Source: Kordia algicida OT-1 (GTDB lineage: Bacteria; Bacteroidota; Bacteroidia; Flavobacteriales; Flavobacteriaceae). From it: a DNA stretch of 64,000 bases. How positions within the stretch are numbered: position 1 is the stretch's first letter; each line of letters begins with the position of its first letter. Shown piece after piece: positions 9,053-18,077 of this stretch. The notes beneath the pieces were generated by a model, which saw only the letters and a list, made by a program, of their open reading frames with translations, did no database searches and had not been told where the DNA came from. The translations under genes and the position numbers were made by a program. Location of the stretch: NCBI RefSeq assembly GCF_000154725.1, contig NZ_DS544873.1:4313085-4377084 (forward strand), written 5' to 3'.

Positions 9053-9433
9053 TCACATCGTTTTATAATTCCATTTTTCATCAACATAAGTAATAAACTT
9101 GTTGATTTGTCTCCCTAGAATATCATACTCTTTTAGGATTGAGTTAATTTCACTTTCTTTATTATGAATTTTTGCAATACAGTGTAAATGATTTATGGTT
9201 TCATCACATGAGGCTTGTGCATAAACTAGAAACTTTATAAAATCAGCTTTGTATCTCTTTCTTCCATAACCTTCAACAATATTTGCTGTAATAGATTTTG
9301 AAGATCTCCTTACCTGACTGCCTTGTTCGTACAATTCATATTTTGGTAAAGACAACGAAATTTCGTGTGTTTCTAAACTTAATTTAAAAGCTTTTTTATA
9401 AATATGTAAGTCTCTGTAACTTTTATTTTCCAT
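9053..9433 (-). CDS. Four-helix-bundle protein (TIGR02436/S23-IVP family)
   Basis: A 126-residue all-helical protein with the family's signature blocks: SYRDLHIYKKAFKLSLETHEIS at the N terminus (W/Y-x-K-A region), LPKYELYEQGSQVRRSSKSI in the middle, then ANIVEGYGRKRYKADFIKFL and a C-terminal long helix. Members occur as the 23S rRNA intervening-sequence protein and, as a relative, the Avd accessory protein of diversity-generating retroelements. Free-standing copies are common in Bacteroidota, usually next to short tandem repeats as here (9566). No reverse transcriptase or variable repeat is nearby, so a retroelement role is not supported. Function unknown. Confidence 0.85.
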   Translation of the reverse strand: MENKSYRDLHIYKKAFKLSLETHEISLSLPKYELYEQGSQVRRSSKSITANIVEGYGRKRYKADFIKFLVYAQASCDETINHLHCIAKIHNKESEINSILKEYDILGRQINKFITYVDEKWNYKTM

Positions 9434-9565
9434 AATAATTTACTTCTCAAATATACTAACGAATAAACAATATCTAGCAAATTAAAATAGGAAAAAAGCT
9501 TATTTAGAAAGTAAAAAGGATAAGTAAGATTTAAAATTATTTATATGTTGAAAAAAGATAGTTTT

Positions 9566-9629
9566 AACCAGCAACCAGCAACCAGCAACCAGCAACCAGC
9601 AACCAGCAACCAGCAACCAACAGTTGGTT
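9566..9629. repeat. 7-bp tandem repeat (AACCAGC) ending in a short hairpin
   Basis: Seven perfect AACCAGC units run from 9566 to 9614, then a variant unit AACCAAC (9615-9621) that pairs with GTTGGTT at 9623-9629 to give a 7-bp inverted repeat with one spacer base. A shorter array of the same unit, ending in the same AACCAAC variant, is at 33047-33074 on the other side of the island. Both arrays lie outside the proposed island ends. The rest of the gap 9434-9829 holds the left island end and no gene I can support. Confidence 0.95.
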
Positions 9630-9701
9630 AAGTTTTGCATGTCTGATTTTCAGTAATTTACAAAATAAGGAGTCCGAAAAAGTGTCTATTTCTATGCTTT
9701 T

Positions 9702-9725
9702 CGGTACTCGGAAACGGTACTCTTT
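9702..9725. other. Putative attL of the island
   Basis: Two direct CGGTACTC octamers at 9702-9709 and 9715-9722, 13 bp apart, the second inside AAACGGTACTCTTT (9712-9725). The same 14-mer recurs in the same orientation at 32915-32928, 10 bp after the integrase stop codon. Direct repeats bracketing a block with an integrase at one end are the mark of site-specific integration. That this is the crossover site is an inference. Confidence 0.65.
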
Positions 9726-9829
9726 TGTTACCTCAAAATTACTAAATTTTCGATTGATTTTTAGCTGTATATCTATCGCTGAAAAAGTATCAGTTTTCTC
9801 ATGTAATTACAATAAAAATACACGAAAAA

Positions 9830-10066
9830 ATGGTACGTAAAGAACAAAATAAAAGAAAGTCAATTTTAGACAAATTAGATTTGGATTCGATTCCTAAATC
9901 TACAAAGCCACTCGTTGATACGAAAAAAGTATTAAAGCATCCTGTGACTAAAGTAATTATTTGTGGTGTTGCAATTTATGGAATCCTTAAAGTTTCAAAA
10001 TACTTTGTAAATGCCTATGCAGAACTTATTAGAGCATCAAAGAATTTGAGCGATGCTCGTAGATAA
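9830..10066 (+). CDS. Small hypothetical membrane protein
   Basis: A 78-residue protein not recognised by family. It has a highly basic N terminus (MVRKEQNKRKSILDKL), a Pro-rich middle (SIPKSTKPLVDTKK) and one hydrophobic segment at about residues 40-55 (VTKVIICGVAIYGILKV), then a polar helix ending in ARR. It is the first gene inside the left end of the island and is convergent with the methyltransferase gene, separated by 18 bp. A single-pass inner membrane protein is likely; function is unknown. Confidence 0.55.
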   Translation: MVRKEQNKRKSILDKLDLDSIPKSTKPLVDTKKVLKHPVTKVIICGVAIYGILKVSKYFVNAYAELIRASKNLSDARR

Positions 10067-10084
10067 TAAACAGATCGAAAGCTT

Positions 10085-12727
10085 TTACTTTTCGTATTGC
10101 TTATTGGCAATTTTAAGCTGTTTTATAATAATATCTATCATTGGGATTTGATTTGTTTTAAAACGCTCCCAGAGTTTATCTAAAGAACCAACTACGTTAG
10201 CTAAATGTGGTTGGTTTTCTTTTGTTGGAGTATCATAGCGTGGATTCTCTTTTCTTCCTTCAATAAGGACTAGCATTTTTTTCTGTGTTTTAGTGGTATC
10301 TTTTGAGAGGATAAAACTGTCTAGGTTGATGATGTCACGAACACAATAATATTTATACAACCAATTTAAAAAACCTCGATAGTATTTAATCCGTCCTTCT
10401 TCATCAAAAATGATATGTCCATCTAATACGATGACAGCTTTCCCATCGTTTTTCAGATTTAATAACGCTAGTGCAATGATATATGCCTTTTGTCTAAGGT
10501 AATGATTTAGGAAATGTTTGTTTTCAATATACTTATCAATAATATCATCTTTTTGGTTTGTTGTTATGTTTGATATCATGTTTGGTGGATTGCATATAAC
10601 AGCATCAAACGATTTGTGCATTTCTTTTGGTGTCGGTTCTAATGGATTGTAACTAGTAATATTCTTAAAACGTAAAAAATCTAGTGAAGTTCTTTTGAGT
10701 TCTGATACTTCGTTGGCGTGAACTTTTTTCGTTTCTAGTCCAACCAATAAATGACCACTTCCTGCTGTTGGATCATAGATCGAAGTAATTTTACTAGATT
10801 GAATGTACTTACCAATCATCATAGCAATTGGCAAGGGCAGTATATGACTATGTTCATATTGCTCTTTATCACTGGCAAAGCTTCTTTCGTATTGTAAATT
10901 TCTCCAAAAATGGCTCATTGCGCCTACCAAAAATTCTTCTCTTAAATGATTATATCCATTTCTAAAAAACGCAATTGCGCTCAGTTCTATAGATTCTTGT
11001 AATACTTCGTCATTAAGCACATGAAACTTTTTACTAAAATCCTCTATTTGTGCTTCGGTTGGTTTTTTGTGTTTGCTATAAATCAAGGATATACCTGCTA
11101 CAAAACTATCTCGATTAAACTCAGGAACATCCAACTTAGCATACTCATTATCGGAATCTACAAAGTTATCTTCATGAAGTTGTTTTGTAAGTGATTGTTC
11201 AATGAAGCGTTCAATTACCTGTTTAGATGAAAATAGAGATGCTATGTCCTTTTCAATAGCTTTTCTTTCAGAAACGTTCTCCTGATAAGGCATATTAATT
11301 AGACTTTCTCCTTTTTTCAGTTCAGTAAGCTGTTCTGATAATTTATTTATCTTTTTGTTTATAATATCAATCCCAAAAGATAGATCAGCAATTGGACGAT
11401 AGTTTTGAAGTAGGTGCAACCAATTGCATAATTTGTTGTCTTTTACTAAAATTTCTTCGAGAGTATATACATGAATATATCCATGAGATAAACTAACGTA
11501 AGGATATTGTTTATCAATAGGATAGTCTATTTCTTTAAATATCTTACTACTATTGTCTTGCCAATAATTATTCAATCGGATTCTTGAGATGTTTATACCA
11601 TTTTCTATATGATCTTCCAACTGTGATAATTCAAAAAGTTGAAAGGCTGAAAGCTTATCAAATGTTAGATTATTGGTTTCAAATAAGTACGGAAACTTTG
11701 GTTTAAGTGTAGCTATTTGTTCTTTAGGAATCATTCCATTGTGAAATACTTCCTGCACATAGATCGGAACAAGAACGTTTTGTATTTTGTGTGTTTCAAA
11801 ATGTAGACTCACAGCACATGAATTGAAACTCAATTTCTCATTCATAATGTTTAATAAAGGTCGCATTGTAATTGCTACACTTGTTTTACAGCTACTATCA
11901 AGATCGTTAAACCAATCTTTGTATAAACGAATGATTTGGGATATTTTTTCACGACGAATTGAATCAATACCAATTGCTGAAGCTTCTTCTATTTCAGTTG
12001 TTAGGTTTTGAATAATATCTTTACAATTACCATTAGTATCTATTTCTATCGAAGCTAATTTGTCAATTACTTCCAAAAGTAACAGTTTTTGAAAATCAGT
12101 TTCATTTTCTAAAATTCCAGATGCAACAAATTTAGAAGCTTCATTATTAATAGAAACGTTTTCAAGATTAATAGACACTCTATTCTTGGAAACTTCTTCG
12201 GCTATTTCAGACAAAGAATCTGAAAGTTGAAAAGGAACAAAACTTCCCTTTTCATCGACTTCTATGACTTTATTTTTCCTCAATAACCTTTGCGCTCTCG
12301 TTTTATAATTTCTTGGTAAAATAACAATTGAATCAACATAATGACCAAAGGTTTCTTTGGCAAAGCGTTCGGCAATAATTGTGGCAACTCGCTTGTAATT
12401 CTCAAAAATGAGATATTCGCCCATAATGACAGTATCATCTTTTTTGACATTTATTTCTGTAATACAAAATTTCAAATTATCTGCATTGTCATAAGTTGGT
12501 TCAAAAGAAGTATGTAAAGGTATTGACTTCCAATCAGTATTACTTTCAAGGCTATTCGCAAACTTTACATACGGCGGATGAAAATCGGCATACCATTTCA
12601 GTTTATTATTAAAAGCGTGCTTGAAACCGAGCTTTTCAAGGAATAAAAGCAGTTCATTCTCTATTGGCTTTGAAAACAGCATTTCAATTCCATTTTTAGC
12701 TGTATTATGTGTTATCTGTACATTCAT
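10085..12727 (-). CDS. N6-adenine DNA methyltransferase with long N-terminal region
   Basis: About 880 residues from the chosen ATG at 12727 (MNVQITHN); an in-frame ATG at 12769 would add 14 hydrophobic residues that look spurious. The catalytic part is C-terminal: motif I IYDPTAGSGHLLVG (about residue 650) and motif IV FDAVICNPPN (about residue 710), the NPPN form of gamma-class N6-adenine methylases such as HsdM and type IIG/BREX-type enzymes. Roughly 600 residues precede it with no PD-(D/E)XK or helicase motif that I can see, and no separate specificity or restriction subunit is adjacent. It could be a solitary modifying enzyme or part of the island's defence set. Its promoter region carries the 39-bp element also found before the integrase. 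Confidence 0.8.
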   Translation of the reverse strand: MNVQITHNTAKNGIEMLFSKPIENELLLFLEKLGFKHAFNNKLKWYADFHPPYVKFANSLESNTDWKSIPLHTSFEPTYDNADNLKFCITEINVKKDDTVIMGEYLIFENYKRVATIIAERFAKETFGHYVDSIVILPRNYKTRAQRLLRKNKVIEVDEKGSFVPFQLSDSLSEIAEEVSKNRVSINLENVSINNEASKFVASGILENETDFQKLLLLEVIDKLASIEIDTNGNCKDIIQNLTTEIEEASAIGIDSIRREKISQIIRLYKDWFNDLDSSCKTSVAITMRPLLNIMNEKLSFNSCAVSLHFETHKIQNVLVPIYVQEVFHNGMIPKEQIATLKPKFPYLFETNNLTFDKLSAFQLFELSQLEDHIENGINISRIRLNNYWQDNSSKIFKEIDYPIDKQYPYVSLSHGYIHVYTLEEILVKDNKLCNWLHLLQNYRPIADLSFGIDIINKKINKLSEQLTELKKGESLINMPYQENVSERKAIEKDIASLFSSKQVIERFIEQSLTKQLHEDNFVDSDNEYAKLDVPEFNRDSFVAGISLIYSKHKKPTEAQIEDFSKKFHVLNDEVLQESIELSAIAFFRNGYNHLREEFLVGAMSHFWRNLQYERSFASDKEQYEHSHILPLPIAMMIGKYIQSSKITSIYDPTAGSGHLLVGLETKKVHANEVSELKRTSLDFLRFKNITSYNPLEPTPKEMHKSFDAVICNPPNMISNITTNQKDDIIDKYIENKHFLNHYLRQKAYIIALALLNLKNDGKAVIVLDGHIIFDEEGRIKYYRGFLNWLYKYYCVRDIINLDSFILSKDTTKTQKKMLVLIEGRKENPRYDTPTKENQPHLANVVGSLDKLWERFKTNQIPMIDIIIKQLKIANKQYEK

Positions 12728-12772
12728 AATAATATCAATTAATGTTGAAAACACTAAGCTAAAAAGCATATT

Positions 12773-12811
12773 TCAAAAATCATTTGTCAACTTTTGTCAC
12801 TCGGACAATTA
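12773..12811 (-). promoter_or_regulatory. 39-bp element shared with the integrase promoter region (copy 1)
   Basis: Read on the minus strand, this stretch matches 31359-31397 at 37 of 39 positions. It contains TTGTC-CGAGT-GACAA (a dyad) and a second TGACAAA 10 bp after the first, so three TGACAA half-sites in all. It lies 46 bp upstream of the methyltransferase start codon and points toward it, just as copy 2 points toward the integrase. An operator for a common regulator is the most economical reading. Confidence 0.6.
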
Positions 12812-12964
12812 GCATGTTTACACCTTTTGATTATGTACTAATAAACGTTTGTAAAGCACTCTAAACATTGAGTTTACATTTTTTTGATTGATGTAAATGT
12901 AATTATTTAATGCGACAAAAAAAGTTCTATTCGTTAGTTATCATGATCTTTTGATTTTTGTTTC

Positions 12965-12985
12965 CTTAGTGTTTCAAACACTAAG
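12965..12985. promoter_or_regulatory. Perfect 10-bp inverted repeat, putative operator
   Basis: CTTAGTGTTT and its exact complement AAACACTAAG flank a single central base. A lone half-site with three extra matching bases (AAACACTAAGCTA) recurs at 12749-12761, immediately upstream of the methyltransferase start. Both lie in the 366-bp gene-free gap 12728-13093. No T-run follows, so it is not an intrinsic terminator. Regulatory role is inferred. Confidence 0.5.
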
Positions 12986-13093
12986 CTACAAAGGGAAATT
13001 GGAAAAACATTTGTAAAAAATTGTGTAGTACACAAAATTTCATGTAAAATACTAAATAACAAAACTTTACAATGTTGTTTAATCATTTTTCAG

Positions 13094-14242
13094 CTATGAA
13101 TACCAAGAGTATTTCGGTTTTTCTTTTTCAAAATACTTGTCTTCAAATTCTCCAAGTAATTCGTCCTCATTGTAATCAGTTAGAGGGTCAACCCAATCGG
13201 CTTTCTTTGAAGCCCAATCAATCCATTCTGTTAATTGAACTGTAAGGTCATTTTTTTGAATAGCCTTTTCTTTTACCTTGTTGATATAGTTTCGCATTAC
13301 ATTTGCTTTATGATGTAATTCAGTTGCAAAATAAAGTTTTTTGAAACTTTCTAATTCATTATCTATCTTTTGTTTTAATAGTTCTTTTTTTTGTCTTTCA
13401 ATTTCATATTGCTTTTGTGCTTCCTCTCTTTCTATACGCTCCTTTTTTATTTTTTTACTTCTTAATTCTAGGCTAGTTAGTATATTTGGTAATTGATCTT
13501 CAAGCTTCCTCTTGTTACCATCTTTCCATTCTTTGTTTGGATAATTATTCTCAAGTCTTAAAGTCAGTCTACCAGAAGGAGTATAATCATAACTCTCCCA
13601 ACTATTCCTTTCAATTTTAACCCTTTTTATAGTTTCTCTGCATCTTAATTCTAATTCTTCATTATTTATAATGGCATAAGTTTTTCCATTGTCAATTTTG
13701 ATTTCATGACCTCGTTTTTTTAAAAGTTTAATTAGTGTATCTAAAAATTTCAGTGCTCTTTTTACATTAGATTTTGATACTTCTATGTTCAACACATCAC
13801 TCGAGGAAATTATCAATCCTTTAGAATTTCTCCAATTTGACGGTTCTTTATTTTGTAAATCTTTTCTAGCTAATGTAATAAGTGGATCATATTTCGAGAT
13901 TTTATCTGGAACAGTAGTCTTTAACGTTTTATCATTTTCTATTTCTTTTTTCAGTTTATGATAATCTGAAAGGTAGCTGTTACTATTTTCTTCTCCCTCT
14001 TTTCTAATTGATAACTCAATTAAAGAAGTATCATCTTTAATTTTAGGAAGAGCAATTATTACAACTTTTTTTCCATATTGAAGTTTTTGCCAATGACCTA
14101 GTTTTGGTAGTGGAATATTATGCTTTTTACAAATTTTACGTAAACCTGTATCAGAAATAGCATATTCTTTAGCAAGTTTAGTTAAAGGTTTAGACCATAC
14201 CAAATCATATAATTGCTTTCGAGTTAATTTTTCTTTGCTCAT
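13094..14242 (-). CDS. HTH-domain hypothetical protein
   Basis: A 382-residue protein. Residues 4 to about 55 (LTRKQLYDLVWSKPLTKLAK, then AISDTGLRKICKKHNIPLP and a GHWQKLQYGK turn) form a helix-turn-helix-like module found widely in bacterial proteins of unknown function. The middle is polar, and about residues 265-320 are a highly charged predicted coiled coil (KKIKKERIEREEAQKQYEIE). The C terminus is acidic (DYNEDELLGEFEDKYFEKE). It is divergent from the NACHT gene with a 123-bp gap, so the two could share a control region. It may be a DNA-binding partner of the defence genes; that is inference. Confidence 0.6.
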   Translation of the reverse strand: MSKEKLTRKQLYDLVWSKPLTKLAKEYAISDTGLRKICKKHNIPLPKLGHWQKLQYGKKVVIIALPKIKDDTSLIELSIRKEGEENSNSYLSDYHKLKKEIENDKTLKTTVPDKISKYDPLITLARKDLQNKEPSNWRNSKGLIISSSDVLNIEVSKSNVKRALKFLDTLIKLLKKRGHEIKIDNGKTYAIINNEELELRCRETIKRVKIERNSWESYDYTPSGRLTLRLENNYPNKEWKDGNKRKLEDQLPNILTSLELRSKKIKKERIEREEAQKQYEIERQKKELLKQKIDNELESFKKLYFATELHHKANVMRNYINKVKEKAIQKNDLTVQLTEWIDWASKKADWVDPLTDYNEDELLGEFEDKYFEKEKPKYSWYS

Positions 14243-14365
14243 ATAATTGGATTTTAGTTTTATTGCAATACGTTAATGACAGTTTGCTATATTAAATGTA
14301 TGTGTTTATATTATAATTTTGTAATTTTTCACTTTATTGAATGTAGTATTTAGTATATTGAATTT

Positions 14366-16186
14366 ATGATTAAAGAAACAATAATTAAAGAATCTGTTAG
14401 TTTAATTTCAGCAATTGTAAGTAACAGGTTTAAAAAAATAAAAATAAAATCTGATAAGAAGGAAATTGAAAAATCAATTAATAATCATATTAGATATGTT
14501 AAGAATTGGTCTAATGAAATAACATTTAAAGATTTAAAAAACTCTAAACAAACTTCAAGAATTTTTATACCTTTAGATCTGTATATCTATCCTAAAAGAG
14601 TAAGAATTGTAGAAGAAGAAAAAATTACTGTAATTCCCTTTTTGCAGGCTTTGGAAAGAGAAAAAAATCATTTGGCAATTCTAGGTCAGCCTGGAGCAGG
14701 AAAAACCACTTCAATGAAGCATTTATGCCAATCTATTTTTTTTGACGAGAACTTTTTTCCAAATAGGTTTAAATATCCAATTTTAGTAAAACTACGTGAA
14801 TTTAATAAGAATAGAAGTAAAGATTCTTCAGGTATAATAATAGAGTATTTGTTTGGTGTTTTAGGATTAAAAATCAGTGATGATGATAACAAAATCATAC
14901 AAACAGCAGAAGATTTAAACCGAGTTAAATCAAACTTAGTCATCGAAATATTAGAAAAACTGAATGTTTTGCTGATTATAGATGGTTTCGATGAGTTACA
15001 TTTTAAGAGTCATAAGGAGATTATTCTAGATGAAGTTACTAATATCGCATCAAAATTAGAGAATTCTAAATTAATACTTACTTCACGAACAGCAGATTTT
15101 AGCTACAGTAATGAAAGCATATCAGTTTATGAAATATGTCCATTAAATGAAATTCAGATTCAAAATTTTGCTAAAAAGTGGCTTGGAGTTATTAGTGCAA
15201 AAAAATTTCTCGAAGAGGTAAGAGAGTCTCCATACAATGATACATCAATAAGACCATTAACTATTGCACATTTATGTGCTATTTATGAAAGACTTGGTAA
15301 AATTCCTGACAAACCAAAAACTGTATATAAAAAAATAGTTAACTTACTACTTGAAGAATGGGATGAGCAAAGAAGAATAAAAAGAAGTTCAAAATATGCT
15401 ATGTTTGAAATTGATAGAAAATTTGAGTTTTTATCTAACTTATCTTATCATTTAACAACTAAAAATAACAAGGTAATATTTTCTAAAAAGGATTTAGAAA
15501 TTGTTTATAGAGTTATCTATCATGATTTTGACTTAGATTATAATGAAGCTAAAAGTGTCATCAATGATATTGAATCTCATACTGGTTTATTTGTTCAATC
15601 TGGTTTTGAATTTTATGAGTTTGCGCATAAATCTATTCAAGAGTTTTTGACAGCAGAATATCTAGTTAAATTACCAAATATAATAGGAAATAAAAGATTA
15701 ATAGAAATGCTACCTAATGAATTAGCAATAAGTATTACGATTTCCTCCAATCCAAGCCTATATTTCAGTGAATTAATTTCAATATTTATAAAAAAGAATG
15801 TCTCTTTTATTTTTATTCAAAAGTTTATTAACAGACTTATATTGGAAAAACCAGATTTTTATAAGAATTCAAAAGTCGGAATCAGTGCTTTACTTTTGTA
15901 CTCAAAATATGTTCAAAGTGAAATTCAAGATAAAAATCAATTAGCCTTGTTTACAACGGATATATTAGTTGATAGCTTTGAAAATTTGATTGATTCAATA
16001 TTTAAGCGAAATTCAAAAAGTATAATATTGGACATTTATAACATTGATAGTGAAATGCACACTGTCAATCAAACACAAATTTATCTCTTGTCAAAAAAGG
16101 GTAAAAAGAAAGGGGAGAGTATTGAATCAGATATATATCATAAAATGCCAAAATATCTTTATTGTCGTAAAACCTTTGTAGAGTAA
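14366..16186 (+). CDS. NACHT-domain NTPase (bacterial NLR-like)
   Basis: A 606-residue STAND-class NTPase. Walker A is LAILGQPGAGKTTSM (107-115), Walker B is LLIIDGFDEL (about 202-211) and a sensor-like LILTSRTADF follows, the NACHT arrangement. About 90 residues precede the NTPase (with HIRYVKNWSNEITF) and about 200 follow it; there are no obvious leucine-rich or TPR repeats. The N-terminal block and short C terminus recall the short bacterial NACHT proteins shown to give phage resistance, but I cannot confirm the clade. Its codon use is very AT-rich. It sits alone on the plus strand between an HTH gene and the Dnd operon, consistent with a defence island. Confidence 0.82.
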   Translation: MIKETIIKESVSLISAIVSNRFKKIKIKSDKKEIEKSINNHIRYVKNWSNEITFKDLKNSKQTSRIFIPLDLYIYPKRVRIVEEEKITVIPFLQALEREKNHLAILGQPGAGKTTSMKHLCQSIFFDENFFPNRFKYPILVKLREFNKNRSKDSSGIIIEYLFGVLGLKISDDDNKIIQTAEDLNRVKSNLVIEILEKLNVLLIIDGFDELHFKSHKEIILDEVTNIASKLENSKLILTSRTADFSYSNESISVYEICPLNEIQIQNFAKKWLGVISAKKFLEEVRESPYNDTSIRPLTIAHLCAIYERLGKIPDKPKTVYKKIVNLLLEEWDEQRRIKRSSKYAMFEIDRKFEFLSNLSYHLTTKNNKVIFSKKDLEIVYRVIYHDFDLDYNEAKSVINDIESHTGLFVQSGFEFYEFAHKSIQEFLTAEYLVKLPNIIGNKRLIEMLPNELAISITISSNPSLYFSELISIFIKKNVSFIFIQKFINRLILEKPDFYKNSKVGISALLLYSKYVQSEIQDKNQLALFTTDILVDSFENLIDSIFKRNSKSIILDIYNIDSEMHTVNQTQIYLLSKKGKKKGESIESDIYHKMPKYLYCRKTFVE

Positions 16187-16304
16187 TTCATTATAACCTT
16201 AGCTAAAAGACTTGACTATACTTATTAATACCATATTTTTAGAATATTAGCTATTTCCAAATTGGTGTTTCTCATTTATTCGTTAAAGTTTTAGGATACT
16301 AACT

Positions 16305-17549
16305 TTAATCTGTAACAGGAACTATATGATTGTAATAATCTTCATTATAATTCTCATAAATTTCCTTGATACGACCTTGAATATCATAGTTGTCAATATT
16401 CAAATCTCCCAAAAGGTGCAAAAATAGTCTCTCCTTTAATCTTAATTCTTTTGGTACCATTCTTCCATTATTCCAAAAAATATAATTTAATGTGTCTCCT
16501 GAAAGATTAAAATCTATTTTTCTAATATTCTCTTTTAAATAATCTAAATTATTAGAATCCATAAAGTGTTTATAGGTTTTTGCAATGAAATGTTGTCCGA
16601 CTGGTCTTAAAATAAGACTCCCACCACTATTAGGATTTCTATCAAATAAATCTTCATTCAAAAAAATATTTCTTTCACCATCAATGAATCTTGCTATTTC
16701 AGGGAAGACTTCAAATAAAAAATCCCAAAATGATTTAGATAATTGATAATATTCTTCTATATCTTCATCTGTTGGTCTAACTGTATAGAAGCTATTCCTT
16801 TTGTTATAAAGAACTTTATTTATCCTATACACAGTAACTAAGGTTGTGAAACTATCAAAATCATTTGCTGAAATATTACCAGTTTTGGTATCACTAAGAC
16901 TATTTTGTTTAGATAAATGCTGATGTTCTGTTATTAAACGTCTTGAATTTATAGCTGCTACATCATCCTCTTCTAAAATTATTAATTCAGCTTCTTTTGG
17001 TTTTTCAGCATATTTATTTAAGACAGTGAATAGTCTTCTGGTTTTTTCTATATAACTATCATCGTGTATAACATACACTAATGATATTTCTTCTTCTCCA
17101 ATTTCATTATTTTTTCTGAAAGCATCTCTTAAACCTTTTAATCTATGCTGTCCATCAAGCGCAAATATTTCTTCTTCTCCTGATAAAGTTAATATCCCAA
17201 ACTTATTTTCAATAAAACTTAAACTTTCATCATCTAATTTTTCTCCCTTTATTGAAAAAAGACTGTTTATTGATACATCAGACCATTCAGGATTTCCTTT
17301 ATGTATTCCAACAATAATACTACTAAAAAAGTGTTCATCATTTTCTAGTAAATATTTAGATATTTGAGAAATACGTTTTTTATTTATTTCTCTTTGTAAT
17401 ACCCGATTAATATTTTCTGTGTAAAGTTCAGACTCTGCAACAGTAATAATCCTATTACCTTCAACAATGTCTTTTATTTTCATTACTGTAGAAAAATAAG
17501 TCCATTCTCCAATACGACCTCTTAAACAAGGTAAATTAATTTTTGCCAT
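16305..17549 (-). CDS. dndB: DndB, DGQHR-domain regulator of DNA phosphorothioation
   Basis: A 414-residue protein with the diagnostic motif FALDGQHRLKGL (DGQHR at 132-136). In characterised Dnd systems DndB is a transcriptional repressor of the cluster that also affects modification level. Here it is last in the minus-strand operon, 3 bp after the GIY-YIG-like gene, which places a putative repressor at the distal end. Length and motif fit the family. The 118-bp gap to the convergent NACHT gene has a weak TTAAAGTT/AACTTTAA stem overlapping the stop codon. Confidence 0.85.
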   Translation of the reverse strand: MAKINLPCLRGRIGEWTYFSTVMKIKDIVEGNRIITVAESELYTENINRVLQREINKKRISQISKYLLENDEHFFSSIIVGIHKGNPEWSDVSINSLFSIKGEKLDDESLSFIENKFGILTLSGEEEIFALDGQHRLKGLRDAFRKNNEIGEEEISLVYVIHDDSYIEKTRRLFTVLNKYAEKPKEAELIILEEDDVAAINSRRLITEHQHLSKQNSLSDTKTGNISANDFDSFTTLVTVYRINKVLYNKRNSFYTVRPTDEDIEEYYQLSKSFWDFLFEVFPEIARFIDGERNIFLNEDLFDRNPNSGGSLILRPVGQHFIAKTYKHFMDSNNLDYLKENIRKIDFNLSGDTLNYIFWNNGRMVPKELRLKERLFLHLLGDLNIDNYDIQGRIKEIYENYNEDYYNHIVPVTD

Positions 17550-17552
17550 AAT

Positions 17553-18071
17553 CTAATTGTATAAACTTCTTGTATTCTGAGCCTCATCAATTCTGTATTG
17601 AACATTTAAAGGTGGGATAATATAATTAACTAATTGATTTTCTATATCTGCAATGTCATTATCACTTATCTCACTTAAATCATAAAAATAGACATTGGTT
17701 GAGCCATACCAAGCATTAGCCATTAGTTGTCTATTTCTTTTAATATTCATATTACCAATTGCCTTAACATACTCATAGAAACGCTTAAAAAAAGTATTAT
17801 TATTAATTACTCTACCAATATAGATTAAATAATTTATTTCTGGAGAAAAAGGGAAATTAGGCTCAACAACAAACATATAAATACCTTTTTTATTTTTAAT
17901 GTTCCGTGGTAGGTTTTCTCTGATGTTCTCATCAAATGCAATCTTGACTGGATTTGGTAATACTATTGGTAAATTAAATCTGTTCCATAGATCTATATTC
18001 ATTGTTAAAGGAAGATCATAGATTTTTTCTGGATTAACACTATTTAATTCATCTAAAGAAAGAGCTGGCAT
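17553..18071 (-). CDS. GIY-YIG-like nuclease-fold protein within the dnd operon
   Basis: A 172-residue protein. KKGIYMFVVE (about residue 70) and LIYIGRV (about residue 91) match the GIY and YIG strands; FFKRFYEYV supplies the Arg-containing helix, and ENQLVNYIIPPLN near the C terminus has the Glu and Asn usual in these nucleases. The first 60 residues are an extra N-terminal segment. It lies 6 bp downstream of the DndE-ATPase gene and 3 bp upstream of dndB, so it belongs to the Dnd operon. With no DndFGH nearby, it is a candidate nuclease partner of the modification, but catalytic activity is not proven by sequence. Confidence 0.72.
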   Translation of the reverse strand: MPALSLDELNSVNPEKIYDLPLTMNIDLWNRFNLPIVLPNPVKIAFDENIRENLPRNIKNKKGIYMFVVEPNFPFSPEINYLIYIGRVINNNTFFKRFYEYVKAIGNMNIKRNRQLMANAWYGSTNVYFYDLSEISDNDIADIENQLVNYIIPPLNVQYRIDEAQNTRSLYN

Positions 18072-18077
18072 AAATAA

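Noticed and set aside
9053-9433. Avd of a diversity-generating retroelement
   Set aside because: No reverse transcriptase, template or variable repeat is nearby; the protein is only a family relative.
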